The notes: a model not told the origin generated them from the letters alone. A stretch of 64,000 bases of DNA from Siphonodentalium dalli (GCA_032622095.1 CP136061.1:24368991-24432990), one strand, 5' to 3'. Positions 11,201 to 23,320 are shown, counted from the first letter of the stretch. Made by a program: numbers and translations.

Positions 11201-12281
11201 TTAATTGCAGTCGGTACTGTTGTAAACAGTGCCCCAGTCCATAGAGGATATCTTATTGATGAAGTTTTGAATGTTCTGATTTGAAAATTCGCGTTGGTAG
11301 ATGTACATCTCTTTATTTGGACAGTGTTTATTTTCATACCCAGTTATTATAAGGAATATTGGTAGGTGATCAGATATATCTTCAACAAAAATGCCTGAGT
11401 ATTTTTGGGGAAAATGGTGACAGTTGGTGAATATGTTGTCTATTAGGGTTGCACTGAACTCTGTTATTCGTGTTGGTTTAGTTATCATTGGGAGGAACAT
11501 AAAGGATTTCAATAGATTGGTGAAATCTTTACCTGCATTATTATCAGATCCTAGATTAATATTAAAGTCTCCCAACAAGATACAATCCCGCTTCTCTTTG
11601 GCTATTTTTAACATTATGGACTCCATTTTCTCCATGAATTTCTCAAGATCTGAATTAAGGGGGTCGATATATGCAGCCTACTATTTTTTTCCCCCTCTAT
11701 TATTTTCCAGCTCAATGGAAATGCTTTCCATATAGTCATTGTTAATATTCAAATTAGTACGGATCTTAGTTTTAGTGATGAGTTTATATAAAGTCCAACT
11801 CCTCCTCCCACTGTATTTTCTCTGTGACTTTCAACCAGGTTATATCCATTTAATTTTATGAGTTTCATTGATGAGTCATTAGATAACAATGTTTCTGTAA
11901 CACCTATAATATCAAAGCTATGTCTGCAATTGTTAGACAGGTTGATAATTTATCTATGTTCTTACTTATGGATCTCATATTAAAGTGAATCATAGATGAT
12001 GTTATACTATTGTATATATGTTTAATTTTTTCATTGAATTCTTCTAATAATAGATAATTTGAGGAATTCGGGTAGTCTAATAAACTCGAAATTTCTTCTG
12101 AATCATACTCATTTTGGAAATCATCGTTTAATTTAAAGGGGTTTGTTAGAAGTTGTTTCATGTTTGGCAGATCTAAATGACTGCAATTTTGTTTCATGCC
12201 ATATATTGCTAACTTGAAGAGAGCTTCTTCTTCAATATGATTGAAGGGGAAGACTTCTTGGATACAGTGGTAGCAGAACAA
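11201..12281 (-). pseudogene. LINE-A endonuclease domain (APE type)
   Basis: The upstream frame (12281-11904) ends in MIHFNMRSISKNIDKL, the first motif of apurinic-type LINE endonucleases. The downstream frame (11635-11201) has the GDFNINL motif and the SDHLPIFL motif with the catalytic aspartate-histidine pair. About 270 bases between them are out of frame. The domain would nick target DNA to prime reverse transcription; here it is inactive. Confidence 0.7.
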
Positions 12282-12430
12282 GATGTGTTGTCTTCATCAG
12301 TTTTATTTAGCTTAGAGCATTTCAAATGAATCCACTGGTCACACAGATCACATCCTAGCTAGAGTATCTTGGTTGTTTCTTACATATTTCTTGCAGGTTG
12401 AGCATGGATACTTCGGGTATGGTATAGAGA
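12282..12430 (-). pseudogene. PHD-like zinc finger at the LINE-A N-terminus
   Basis: The minus strand reads CSTCKKYV, a short broken part, then CDLCDQWIHLKCSKL. This cysteine-histidine spacing is that of PHD fingers found upstream of the endonuclease in some CR1-like LINEs. A frameshift lies between the two halves. The 5' end of the element is not visible beyond it. Confidence 0.55.
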
Positions 12431-13098
12431 TAAATAGAAAGGAAGTTTAAGAGATGGTGCAGTTGGATGATGTTTCCAACGTAAATCAGTGGTTGGCAGT
12501 CAAATGAATCACTTTACTAGTAAATGTATTTTTATTATTTCTGGGCCAGTAAAGATCTGTGTACGATCAATTGAATTGAATTTAAATTATACTTGAATAG
12601 GGAATATGGTAATAAATACAGAAATTTTGTTTTGTTTTTGTTGAATGGAATTTTTGAATCATATATCAGTAGTTAATACCATTATACAATGTTGATATTA
12701 CATTGGTTTAATTTTTCATATAGAAATATAGTACCGTAATGTGATCTTCAACTGTGTTTATAAAGATAAAGGCTATTTATCCATTTAAGAATATAGTAAA
12801 CATAGTTCTTAATTGTTTGAATATTTATAATGGGCTATAGTCAATTAAAAGCTGAGTTAGACAAAACTATAGGAACAGGCTTGATCCTGCTCCTGGTTCT
12901 TCTAGATATATTACAATGGTAGAATGTGAAGCTTATTTCCTTTGTATAAATACCAGTATAATTGGGAGATTATTTTATATAGGGATATGGTAACATGAGC
13001 ATGATTTGTTAAATTGGGGCAAAATTCTACCAATATCTGATTTAAATAATCTCTGGGTCAGGTTAGGTCCTGATCTTGATTCGTTATTATATTAATCA
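12431..13098. other. AT-rich stretch, nothing recognised
   Basis: Long A/T tracts with no open frame of note and no inverted ends. It could be LINE-A 5' untranslated region or the older target sequence. Confidence 0.35.
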
Positions 13099-13102
13099 TT
13101 AA

Positions 13103-13593
13103 AGGCACGTGAGGCCTTAATTGTCGAAAATATTCATATTAGTTCCAAACACTGTAAACAGAAAAACATTAAAACGCACACAGTTTCGTTCATATATACC
13201 ATGACCATCGCGTATACAGCATGTTATCGTAAAGACCTACTATATTTTACCTAAGCAAGAGCCTGGTTGTGTTACAGAAGACCGCAAAATGCTACTGGCT
13301 AATCACACACAAATGGCATAAACGCTCTTTATTAGTTCAATATCAGGAATTTACCAACAAAGAACGCTCTTTATGTTTACCATCATAATATGAACAAACG
13401 CCAGAAAAGTTACTTTTATGCTTTTGTTTACATAAAAATGGTCAAACATATGACAATAACATACTGTTTATGCGATATTTCTTATTTGTATACGGACAAA
13501 GTCTATCTACATTTTGATGTTCTTTCTGTTTGTAGCGGTTTTTGACGGGTGGATATATTCACAGGATACCCACCGCCAAGACCAACCGTACCT
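13103..13593. mobile_element. TTAA-flanked MITE, family 2, copy B
   Basis: A 491 bp element flanked by TTAA at 13099-13102 and 13594-13597, with ends AGGCACGTGAGGCC and AACCGTACCT. It shares both flanks of copy A (9528-10400) without the LINE insert, so it shows the uninterrupted structure. It carries the paired motif AACGCTCTTTAT at about 13321 and 13364. No coding capacity. Confidence 0.7.
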
Positions 13594-13597
13594 TTAA

Positions 13598-14872
13598 GTG
13601 TAAGTTAAGGGTGGTGGACAATACAGTGGTACAAGGTTGGTACATGTATTGCACTGTTTTAATGATTCAAATTAATAATTTAGTTAAATTTTATTACAGA
13701 AATCAGCTTTACAGAAAGCAGCGACGAGTGATTTTCTAAGAGTTTAATTGAAGAAGTTTCAGATGGGGGTATTATATACCTATTTTTATGCAAGACTTAA
13801 TATACCCAATATGTATGCAAGGACACTACCAGATGATATTCTGGAAGTGTTCTCGGTATACACTAGGTATATCAGTGGTGATAACGATTAGAGGACGTTC
13901 TTGGATTCATGCAACCATGCTTGTGGTATAACAAAGCATGCAGACAAATAGATATAGTTATGCATTCATAGATAATTAATATTCATGCAAATCAAATGTT
14001 ATAACATGTCATGCAGAAATGTGTACTAGTTATTCTGGACTACACATAGATTTATGAACAAATAAATATAAAGGTGAAATATGGCGTAAAGACAGTATAC
14101 ATAATTATCTTGCAAGGCAACATATATAATATCATAATATCATTATTAGGTTCATGCAATTGATATGTATTTCATGCCCCGTGTTAACCTATTCTTCTTG
14201 GTGTTGTTGGGGCCATAGTTCACTCACAAGATTTTGACCGTTAAAAATAATAGAGCCAGATTTTTGCCAATATTAACTGAATGATACTGAATTATTTATT
14301 GGATATTTTACTATGTTTCTAATATACAAGTATATTTATACGACTCATATAAATTAAATACCATGTTCTTGTGGAAATGTTCACCTGATATACAGTTAGT
14401 TATGCTGATGAAAGACTGAGTGAAAAATGACCCACTATTGTGTTATGTATCTATTGAAGGAATAAAGAGCATGCAAGCTACATAAAGAAGATATAGGTAT
14501 ATAAGTATACATACATATATACTATATGCAGATAGAGAGTTTGATTCAACATTTTATAAGGATAGGGTTTATGTATAGTCATATGATTTAGTTTTCTATT
14601 CATGCGATAAGAGTACATGCAGAAGTAGCAATATGTAGCAGTAATATGTGGTTATATATAGCACACCATGGTAGACAAACATACAGTGACAAACAAACAT
14701 ATATACAGAGGAACAAACAAGATCATGCAAGAACATACAAGAAGACACATGACTGCATGTCGGTTATCCTTGACCTCCTTAGAGTTTCTCGAGGTCACTG
14801 GGTTTCTGAATGAGTGACTTTGTGTCATCGTGTGTTAAGGCAATAATATTGCCGTCCATGGTCTAAGAATTC
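13598..14872. other. AT-rich stretch, nothing recognised
   Basis: About 1.3 kb with many 'catgca' and 'tatata' words but no open frame with a known domain, no inverted ends and no tandem unit that I can follow. Confidence 0.35.
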
Positions 14873-15165
14873 TTAACATTTGTATGTGTGTGTACTTCCT
14901 TGAGAAGCTCCATGTTTTGCGGTGAGGTTTTCCGTTATCACAAGTTTGGTGTCATTGCCGAATAGCTTACAGTTTTTAAGTGCACGTTTCGCCATGAAGA
15001 GTTCATGTTTCTTATCATGTCGGGTTAATCTGACTATTATCGGTCTAGGTCTTTGTTTACTTTTTTTTTTTTGGTCAAACTTTCCTAGGCGATGAGAGCG
15101 GCCAAGGTCATTTTTGTCTGTTTCCACTTTAAGCGCTTTCCTAAATATATTTAAAGCTTGGACCC
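14873..15165 (-). pseudogene. LINE ORF1 C-terminal domain fragment
   Basis: The minus strand encodes ALNIFRKALKVETDKND, then GRSHRLGKF, RPRPIIVRLTRHDKK and ITENLT. This is the C-terminal domain of L1-type ORF1 RNA-binding proteins (transposase_22-like). It ends abruptly where the plus-strand LINE-B begins, so LINE-B probably landed in it. Whether it belonged to LINE-A's family is unknown. Confidence 0.65.
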
Positions 15166-15303
15166 TAAACTAGTAGTGTTCAGCGCCTGACAGGCTGCAC
15201 GTCCAACTAGCTCTGTGTATTTTCCAAGAAGCTACAACTTTCAAATTCGGCAAGGATATTGGATTCGTGTTATAGCAGTTTTCTATCTGATTTATTGTAA
15301 TTT

Positions 15304-16515
15304 TTGTGCACAATAATTTCAGTAATGGACCAGTTTTTATTTTGGACGTTTGTATACTCAGCCGCCATTTTGGCGTTGGAGAATGACAATCGCATGCGAT
15401 CAGTGTTCACACCTGCACTGTATCGACCAGCATTGGACCTCCTAATTAATCACCTGAATGTTGATTACCGAATACCTCTGCTATGTACTGGCGACGGCCA
15501 GCGTTCATTCACCCATGGACTAATTACAAATCGCTGCCAGCCTAACGTTTCTTCTCGTCGCCGCTATACCGGTGATCAACTTAAGGATTTAGCCAGAGCC
15601 GATATCTCACCTCCTTCTGCCGTTTTATCGAAACTGAGAGACATGAACTTAATGCGCCATTGTTGTGCGGAATCAACCAAGCCGCCCAAGCGCACTCGTC
15701 GTGGGAATAGGGCCGGTCGCCGTAAAATTCGACTGATAGCTGTGGTCACACCAACACCGATTGCCAGTGAACCGGACTTGCCTTCCTGTAAACATGGGAA
15801 CTCGCTCATCCAGATCAAGCCGGATCGGTTTTTCAACATATGCCTACTAAACTGTCAATCCGTCCGTAATAAAACGCATACCATTTGCGATTTAGTAACT
15901 GAAAGCCGATGCGATCTTTTCTTCTTAACGGAAACATGGCTCAAACCTGCCGGTGATGAAGTTAAAATTCACGAACTGACACCATGTGGATTTTCGTTTA
16001 TATCATCGCCACGGAAATCCAGCACTGGGGGAGGCGTTGGTCTTCTCTATAAATCCGAATATGTTGTCACCTGGAAAACTGTAAAAAAATGCACTACTTT
16101 TGAAGCAGTTGAATTTGTGGTGAAGACGGGAAACGATCCAGTGACTTGTGTTTGTATGTATAGACCTCCACCCAACAAAAAGAACAAGTTCAAAATTTCA
16201 ACTTTCGTTACAGAATTTAGTAATATTGTTACCGCATATAGTCTGACAAACGGCCATCTTGTGTTTCTCGGAGATATAAATCTACATTACGAACTCCGCG
16301 ACAACAAACCTGTCAACGACCTCAAATTGGTGTTTACTGAATTCGATATGCACCAAATCGTGAACAAACCAACGCACCGACGTCACCACATACTCGACTG
16401 GGTTGTTATGAGAGAGACTTCCTCGGCTTGTGGATTGCAGGTCCTGGATAAGACTATTGGTGATCACTTTTTGGGTTCAATTCCACCTCAAAATCGTAAA
16501 GTCAGCAGCTCCTAA
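15304..16515 (+). pseudogene. LINE-B endonuclease-containing N-terminal part
   Basis: A 403-codon open frame (alternative start at the MDQFLFW methionine, 15325). The first 170 residues have no domain I recognise but include a basic stretch rich in R and K. The apurinic-type endonuclease follows: LLNCQSVRNK, LTETWL, GGGVGLLYK, CMYRPPP, FLGDIN and finally GDHFL in place of SDHF. The frame is then lost near 16490 by a frameshift, and the reading continues in the next piece. Confidence 0.8.
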
Positions 16516-18700
16516 GAAAACGATCACCTCACGTAATCTGAAAGCAATCGACCGAACTGAATTCTCAGCCAGTATCGACGCCGCATTGTCTTCCATTGAT
16601 ATATCGGATAATGATCTTGCTTTGTTTTACAACGACAAACTCTCAACGGTTCTTGACGAACATGCACCCCTTATATCCCGTGTGGCCAGCGACAGAACAT
16701 CGGCAACCTTGGCTAACGTCCGATGTCACTGAATCGAAACGAATCAAACGACAAGCTGAACGAACATGGCGAAAATCCGGATTGACAGTACATCGTGAAA
16801 TATATGTTGAATGTAATCGACAATTGAATGTCACCATCAAGAATGCTAAAACTGAGTTCTACAACAATCAAATATACAGCTGCAAATCGACCAAAATGTT
16901 GTTTAACATCACGAAACCGATGCTTGGAAAGTCAAAACCATCGATTTTCCCCAACGATCGCGCAGCTGGCACCTTAGCTGATTCCTTTGCATTGTTTTTT
17001 CCGAGACAAAGTGTCAAAAATCAGAGCCATTGTTGACCAAACGCATGGTGCACCGGAATATTTGGAGTTCTCAAGTCACAGAAAAATGGACGAATTTCGA
17101 TCTGTGAGTTCGGAAGAAGTTAAGAATGTGATTTTGTCAATGCCACCTAAGTCATGTTCGTTAGATCCCATTCCTACAACACTTCTTCGTATTCACTGCG
17201 ATCAACTTTTGGATGTAATAACTGATATTATTAACTCCTCGCTCTCAACGGGTGTTGTTCCCCAATGCTTCAAACACGCCAGTGTTACCACCATTGTTAA
17301 AGAAGTCTGGTTTAGATCAAAATTTGCTGCAAAACTACAGACCAGTCTCCATTCTTCCTTTCTTATCTAAAGTCCTTGAACGTGTAGTGCTCCACCAACT
17401 TCGTAAACACTTGAAAGACAATAATTTAGAAGAAAACTTTCAGTCAGCTTACAAGAAAAATCACTGTACGGAGACAGCCTTGACTCGAATTTTTAACGAC
17501 TTGCTGTGTGCGACAGATGAGGGCAAACTCTCCATTCTTACATGCCTTGACCTCTCTGCGGCGTTTGACACGCTCGATCATTCCATCCTGTTAAAACGCC
17601 TTTCTGTGACTTTCGGAATGTCCGGCACGGTATTAAAGTGGTTCCATTCTTACGTAACCGAGAGAACTCAATCAGTTATTGTTAATTCTACGACGTCTAA
17701 CCCCGTGCATCTATCATATGGAGTGCCCCAAGGTTCTGTGCTGGGACCTGTACTATATCTCGTTTACACACAGCCTCTTGGAAACATCATCGAAAAACAC
17801 AACATTCAGTATCACATGTATGCAGACGATACCCAAATGTACATATCAGTTGAGCCATCGATCTTAGACGAAGCAATTACTCAAGTTCAGACATGCGTTT
17901 CAGAAGTTAAAACATGGATGGAGATCAACAAACTCAAACTTAACGAAAGCAAAACTGAAATTATGCTTTGTGGAACTAGCGCTCGGTTGAAGGGGGTCAG
18001 TCTTAATGCCACGCTCATCGGCGACAGTGTAATTGAATTTTCTGATGTTATTAAAAACCTCGGTGTGACCATCGACAAAAACTTCTCAATGTCATCTCAC
18101 ATCAGCAACCTATGCAGGTCCTTATATATGGAGCTCCGGCGCATTTCGCATGTACGTCCATATATCTCCGAACAATCCACACAAATATTGATGTCCTCAT
18201 TTGTGTTATCCAAAATCGATTACTGTAATTCTATTTTAGCAGGACTCCCAGATTATCAACTTCACAAACTTCAAAAAATTGTTAATATTGCTGCAAAAAT
18301 TGTGTGCCGTGCAGGCAAATTTGATCATGTTACCCCACTGTTGTATAAATTACATTGGCTTCCCATATTTGAACGAATTGTGTACAAACATGCTACTTTG
18401 TGTTATAGAAAGTCGGATATTGATAATGCTTTGCCACCATATATTGATACATTGTTGGTCAAATATGTACCTGCTCGACCACTTCGATCACAGGATGCGA
18501 ATGCGATGGTTGTACCTAAACGAGATCTGATGTACTTTGGTCGCCGTTCTTTCGAGGTCTACGGGCCGACCATTTGGAACAACCTTCCCAAAGAGGTGAA
18601 ACAGTCTGACTGTTTGGAAACATTCAAATCGGCCCTAAAAACTCACCTATTCATCTCCCATTTCGGACAAATAACATCAGAAAACGTTGAGGAGACTTAA
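16430..18700 (+). pseudogene. LINE-B linker and reverse transcriptase
   Basis: Successive frames 16430-16732, 16596-17036, 16987-17370 and 17252-18700 continue one protein, with frameshifts near 16710, 17010 and 17310. The last 482-codon piece carries the RT: NYRPVSILPFLSKVLE, CLDLSAAFDTLDH, YGVPQGSVLGPVLY, YADDTQMY with both catalytic aspartates, NLGVTIDKNFSM, and a C-terminal FEVYGPTIWNNLPKE. It would perform target-primed reverse transcription if the frame were intact. Confidence 0.85.
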
Positions 18701-18782
18701 TTATTGAAATACATGCATATTATTTATTGCGTATATGTTATAGTGTGAATGTGTGTGACTGCGTTTGTGTGAATTGTTCAGC

Positions 18783-18838
18783 GCCATGAGCCATACGGGA
18801 TATGGCGCTATACAAATACTCTATATTATTATTATTAT
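18783..18838 (+). repeat. LINE-B 3' hairpin and (ATT)n tail
   Basis: The stem GCGCCAT...ATGGCGC is followed by 'ctatacaaat' and five or more ATT units. Such a stem plus short microsatellite tail is the recognition end of CR1/L2-type LINEs. Confidence 0.7.
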
Positions 18839-19376
18839 TACACCAAACCCTGACCGTTTCCATAAGAGACCCGTCAGCCCGGGCCATAAATGCATAACTC
18901 ATTAGCCATAACACTAAGTTTACAACTTGTCAACCTTCACCCTAATTCCATAGCTCGTTAGCCCTAAATCTAAGTCCATCGCTCATCAGTATTAACCACT
19001 GGCAAACTCTAGCCCTAACTTCAGCCCAAACACTAACATTAACCCTCCATTATCCCTAGATTCCGTAATGCGAAGAAAGAAAATTTTGAGTACATACGAC
19101 GCCGAACGAAGAGGTTTTGGCTGGTCCGTGACCCTACATCAAACCCTAACACTTTCCATACGATAGCCTTCAGCCCTAACCCTAAATCCCTAATTCATTA
19201 GCTCTAACCAAAGTCCATAACTGCTCAGCCATGACCCTAAGTCCGAACCCTTACTCCAAACCCTAACCCTTTTCCCAAAGACACCCATCGGCCATAAAGC
19301 CCATAACCCCAAATCCGTAACTCCTCAGCCCTGACCATAAGTCTGAGACCAAACCAACACCAACACCAAAGCCTAA
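18839..19376. repeat. Degenerate telomere-like array
   Basis: Plus-strand phrases such as 'caaaccctaaccctttt', 'cagccctaaccctaaa' and 'ccataactcctcagcc' repeat irregularly. It directly follows the LINE-B tail. The array resumes after the foldback element, at 19903. Confidence 0.7.
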
Positions 19377-19901
19377 CCCACCCCTGGTCAAGTGGTCCTG
19401 CTAATCTGCTATGATGCGGTTGGGTCCTGCTGAATTGCTATGATGCTGTTCGGGCAAACTGATGCTGTTAACAAAAAGTACCGTTATATATTTTTTTCGC
19501 GGTGTTCCGATAACCTGAATATATACAGGAAAAGCCTTTATGCGTATGAAACATTCAAAAACATATTTATTGCGAAACATTTTTAATACTGGTTGTATTA
19601 GTTGTTGAAAATCGACTATAATAAAGATGGTTATTCACATCGTTACAGAAACACCATGCAGCGGAGCCATTCTTATATTTTTTCAAAAATATATACATGT
19701 ATGTTCTTGAATGTTTCATACACACACTGTTTTTTTCTCAAATCGCTCGGATTAGCCAAACACCGCGAAAATGACAACTTTAGAAAAATTAACGGTACTT
19801 TTCCGTAACGGCATCAGTTTGCACTACCCACATCATACATATTCAGCAGGACCACCAGCATCATAGCATATTAGCAGGACCACTTGACCAGGGGTATAAC
19901 C
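19377..19901. mobile_element. Foldback element inside the telomere-like array
   Basis: The left arm starts at about 19380 with 'cccctggtcaagtggtcctg' and the right arm ends with its inverse at about 19898. The inverted similarity extends about 150 bases or more on each side (for example 'caaactgatgctgtta' and 'aacggcatcagtttg'). TAACC flanks both ends but is common in this array, so the target duplication is uncertain. No coding sequence. Confidence 0.65.
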
Positions 19902-19902
19902 A

Positions 19903-20231
19903 TTTCCATACGAGGCCCGTGAGACCCAACATTTAATCCATAATTCATCAGCCCTAACTCTCAGTCCATAAATCGTCAGCCCTGCAGTAACTTTTCAGTA
20001 AGTTTGTGTGATTTTCCGCGAGCTGTGTTGTCAATACATGATGTGGGGCAATATATATGTACGGAAAGAAAAAAAACTAAAACTACAATTACGAGTATTC
20101 GTTCATAGTCTTCGGATGTTGAAAATATTAAATTTCATATAATGTATAATCTGATATAATTGTGAATTACATGGATATATCTTCGCCGAAAAATCGATTG
20201 AACGCATGTAAACCCCACATAGTATCGCGAC
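19903..20231. repeat. Telomere-like tail and start of repeat R
   Basis: 19903-19985 continues the CCCTAA-like array. 19986-20160 shows nothing I recognise. From 20161 begins repeat R ('tgtgaattacatggatat'), which is interrupted at 20231 by the hAT-like element and continues at 21548. R also follows a telomere-like array at 52873. Confidence 0.55.
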
Positions 20232-20547
20232 TAGACCCTACGGCGCTACTACTATTCAATATTGTATCTCACGTGACTTTGTTATTGAAATCAAGCTTTC
20301 CGATTGGTTGGCTACTCGACTCTATTAGTCGTAGTTGTATACTACGCCTTCAAGTCTCTCCCATCGTGCACTATGCATATGTAGTTTTGACTACTAAAAA
20401 TAGTAACGAACACTACATCAAACTTTGTTCTGAAACTACTTGTTATTTCGCCGCTGATCCAAATTAAAGCTTCAGTAAGGCGAACATCAATTGTCTGAAC
20501 TTAGTAAAAGTTGAAAAATTCTGCATTTGTTCGATACAATATAATAA

Positions 20548-20682
20548 TTAGAGCATGACATGTCGTGAAATACGCCGATATAGTGCATAGTGCGGTTGTG
20601 TAGTTCACTCCGCTTCGCGTCGTGAACTACACAACCTCACTATGCACTATATCGGCGTATTTCACTCCAAGCCATGCTCTAT
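20548..20682. repeat. Long hairpin with GC-rich loop (hairpin 1)
   Basis: Two arms of about 58 bases ('gaaatacgccgatatagtgc' versus its inverse) flank a loop core ACTCCGCTTCGCGTCGT at 20607-20623. Pairing is nearly perfect. It lies inside the hAT-like element. The loop core recurs, reverse-complemented, in hairpin 3 at 31679-31695. Confidence 0.85.
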
Positions 20683-20798
20683 TTATTAAATAGTAGCGCC
20701 TGATTAGTTCCATCGACGTATTAAGTATTATCTGAACAAGTACATATGTGACCCGCCATATCAAATCCAGTCGTAAGTCGGGATTTGTTTTACCCTGT

Positions 20799-20869
20799 GC
20801 CAATGCATTCTCTTATATATGCGAGTCGACCATAGGTCGCCTCGCATATATATAAGAGAATGCATTGGC
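20799..20869. repeat. Hairpin inside the hAT-like element (hairpin 2)
   Basis: The arms 'gccaatgcattctcttatat' and the inverse are separated by a short core with 'gtcgaccataggtcg'. The stem is about 30 bp and nearly perfect. Confidence 0.8.
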
Positions 20870-21547
20870 CTAACAATTTTTTATCATTTTCTTAAATAAA
20901 TGTTTCTTACAATTTTTAGGACATAAAATAAAAAAACATCCATTACCCTGCAGGGAGCCCCACACATATATAGAAGCATATAGAAGAGTGTCGTCTGCTC
21001 ATGTTTGTCTGGGGCTCTGTATGGGTGAAATTATAAAATTGTTAAAGAATACAAGCATAGCATAATCCAAGTAATCACAATGTTTACACATTGTTTCCTA
21101 GAATGACACACATAAATGGTGAATCCACCCCCCCCCCCCCCCCCAAATCCAAGGAAAGACATCACATGTTTTGTCAAACCTGGGGCTTCCAATTACAAAG
21201 CAAGGAACCCAGGTTGAATTTTCACCTTTTGACCAATGACATGGCCTGATGCTTTTCCATGTGACATTTGACCTGGTCATTGCCAAATGACATCACATTT
21301 AGCAGCTGTTAAAGCACATGTTCAAGATATTTGGAATTGGAAATAATGTTTTTATTTATTTTGGTTTATGCTATTCTTACCAAGGTAAATTTATACAAGT
21401 CATGGTTATTATACATCCATAAGAAAATAGCAAGGCTTATTTTGTTGATATTTTTGTTGGTTTAGATAACACTCAGCAGGCAAATGGAGACGAACAGCCG
21501 CTAAAATGGTTAGTTTGGTATAGTTTGGCGTAGTGTCTAATCGCGAC

Positions 21548-21993
21548 AATGGGACATATACTCGAGGCGAATGAACACTTTTAAGGTCGAATATTACATG
21601 CATCTACGTGATACAACGTGTAAATATCAGCAACAACATTGTAATTGAGATAACATTACCTTAAATGTCCGGCGAAGTCCGCGAAAACGTACGGAACTAA
21701 AGAATCCGCGCGAATCGTACACACGTACACACAGACATCACGATATCAATTATACTTCCGTGAACAACAGAATGAAATGAATCGCAACTGAGCGCTGGGA
21801 ATTCTCATGTTGCTCAATTAATCATATTCTATTCTATTCTATTCATTCTCATTTCTGAGAAGCCTGCGACGCGGGTGTTTACATATACGTTATAAGCACG
21901 GCGTCTGTTTTATAAGTGAAATCAAGATCACAAGTGCCCGGATGGCGTGCGTGGTGTTTCACTTATAAAACGGACACTGTGCTTATAACATTT
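21548..21993. repeat. Repeat R, right part, and a hairpin
   Basis: 21548-21760 matches 52950-53150 ('gaacacttttaaggtcgaat', 'gagataacattaccttaaat'). At 21890-21988 the words 'gttataagcac' and 'ttataagtgaaa' are followed by their inverses, giving a stem of about 33 bp that the other R copy lacks. Confidence 0.65.
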
Positions 21994-23200
21994 AGATAAG
22001 ATAAGATAAGATAAATTTATTGACAGATACGTCCACTCGAGGCCGATGACGAAAGAGTTACATAAATAAAATGTTATTATAAGTACAGTAACATAAATAT
22101 ATTAATGTTCAATGTTTGGTGATTCACACCGTTTATGTAGAAAGAGTTGGACCATGTTGCAGATAATATTACGTACATGTTTTGGGTTCATCATTTCTCA
22201 AGATGATTAAGAATTTCTGTTTGTAAGCCATATTATTAAAGGTCTGGATATTGTCGCTTATTTCCTCAAATAAACGTGTTCTTAGATTTTTATAAATGTG
22301 GCATCGCATAATGAAGTGTTCATCGGTTTCTACCTCCATTCCACCCTTTTTGGAAATTCTCTTACCAGCGGCTACTGTAGGTCGTTTGTGTCTGCCTTTC
22401 TCAATTTCCAAAGTATGGTTGTTGATCCGAAGCTTTGTGAAAGATAATCTGACGAGAGAAATTTTTAACGATGATCAAATATGGTTCCATCTATAGTATT
22501 TTATTTTCGCCCTTCTACAGGTTCGTAAATTGTTTTTCCTTGATGGTTTTTCGTCGTTGAATATATCTCTTCTGAAACAGTATGATAAATTTTTAAGTTA
22601 TCACAATTTTTTCTAATTGATTTCAAGGCTTTATCACCACTATCGAAAAGTTCATTATATTTGGGGACTTCCGAGTCAAACTACCATTTATCTGGTATAA
22701 TACGATCTTCTGATATGTTAGCAGATTTGTAAATAAGAGATTCTTGGTCTGTGGTAGATGACTTTATTGCAAATTTAACTGCACGAGATATGGCATCATA
22801 CACAATAAAATAGCTATCAAGTTCTGCTCGCACCGCGTGATTCGATGCCATACGATTTACACCAAGCGCATATTTCCAAAAACGTACGTGAGTTGTTTCA
22901 CATGCCACGGTTTCAAGATTGTTCAGATTCATGTCGAGGCCCATACTCCACAACCATAAAGTGCAATTGGTTTGATGAGCTTATCGAAGAGCGTGTTCCA
23001 AACGCTGATTGGATATATATAATTTTGTCTTAAAGATATAACCAGTGCATACATTGCCTTCCAGACCAGGCTGTGGCGGAGGTAGGTGCCACCGGAGAGC
23101 GCAGAAATTGCGACTGGTATTTCCCGGTAGGTATTCTCCAGGGGTATTATGAAATTGCAGGTGATCAGCGATCTGCTGGAGCATAGAGATACCACAGACT
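21994..23200 (-). mobile_element. LINE-C 3' fragment with (GATAA)n tail
   Basis: A truncated minus-strand non-LTR element. Three frames encode pieces of a typical LINE C-terminus: KPIALYGCGVWA (about 22950), FWKYALGVNRMASNHAVRAE (22890-22830) and EVETDEHFIMRCHIYKNLR (about 22320). The 3' end runs into (TTATC)n on the minus strand at 21994-22014. Only the last part of ORF2 is present, as usual for 5'-truncated insertions. The clade is uncertain. Confidence 0.7.
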
Positions 23201-23320
23201 GTTTACCATTTGTGTTCTATAGAAATTTGCCGAAAATATTTTAATTCACTAAAAAATACATATAAATTCTCATGTTAGGTTTAGAAATATATTCCAAGCG
23301 TTTTTATATTGCACTAACAG

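Larger units (their letters stand above)
8062..12430 (-). mobile_element. Non-LTR retrotransposon LINE-A, interrupted and decayed
   Basis: On the minus strand one can follow, 5' to 3', a PHD-like zinc finger, an endonuclease domain and a reverse transcriptase, in the order typical of CR1/Rex-type LINEs. The element is split by a TTAA element at 9528-10400 and carries several frameshifts and stops. Its 3' end abuts the telomere-like array near 8062. The 8062-8282 stretch is the likely 3' untranslated region, without a clear poly(A) tail. The exact clade cannot be settled without alignment. Confidence 0.75.
15166..18838 (+). mobile_element. Non-LTR retrotransposon LINE-B, near full length, frameshifted
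   Basis: A plus-strand element with a 5' leader (15166-15303), one long endonuclease-RT reading frame broken by about four frameshifts, a short 3' untranslated region with a hairpin, and an (ATT)n tail ending at about 18838. The RT motifs and the hairpin-plus-ATT tail resemble the CR1/L2/Rex group. It sits between an ORF1 fragment and a telomere-like array. The open stretches are long, so it is younger than LINE-A. Confidence 0.8.
20232..21539. mobile_element. hAT-like non-autonomous transposon
   Basis: A 1308 bp insertion with terminal inverted repeats TAGACCCTACG / CGTAGTGTCTA and the 8 bp target duplication ATCGCGAC at 20224-20231 and 21540-21547. The uninterrupted target with a single ATCGCGAC is present at 52942-52949. 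An 8 bp duplication is typical of hAT elements. No transposase is visible; the interior holds two strong hairpins and an (A/C)-rich tract at about 21128. Confidence 0.85.
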
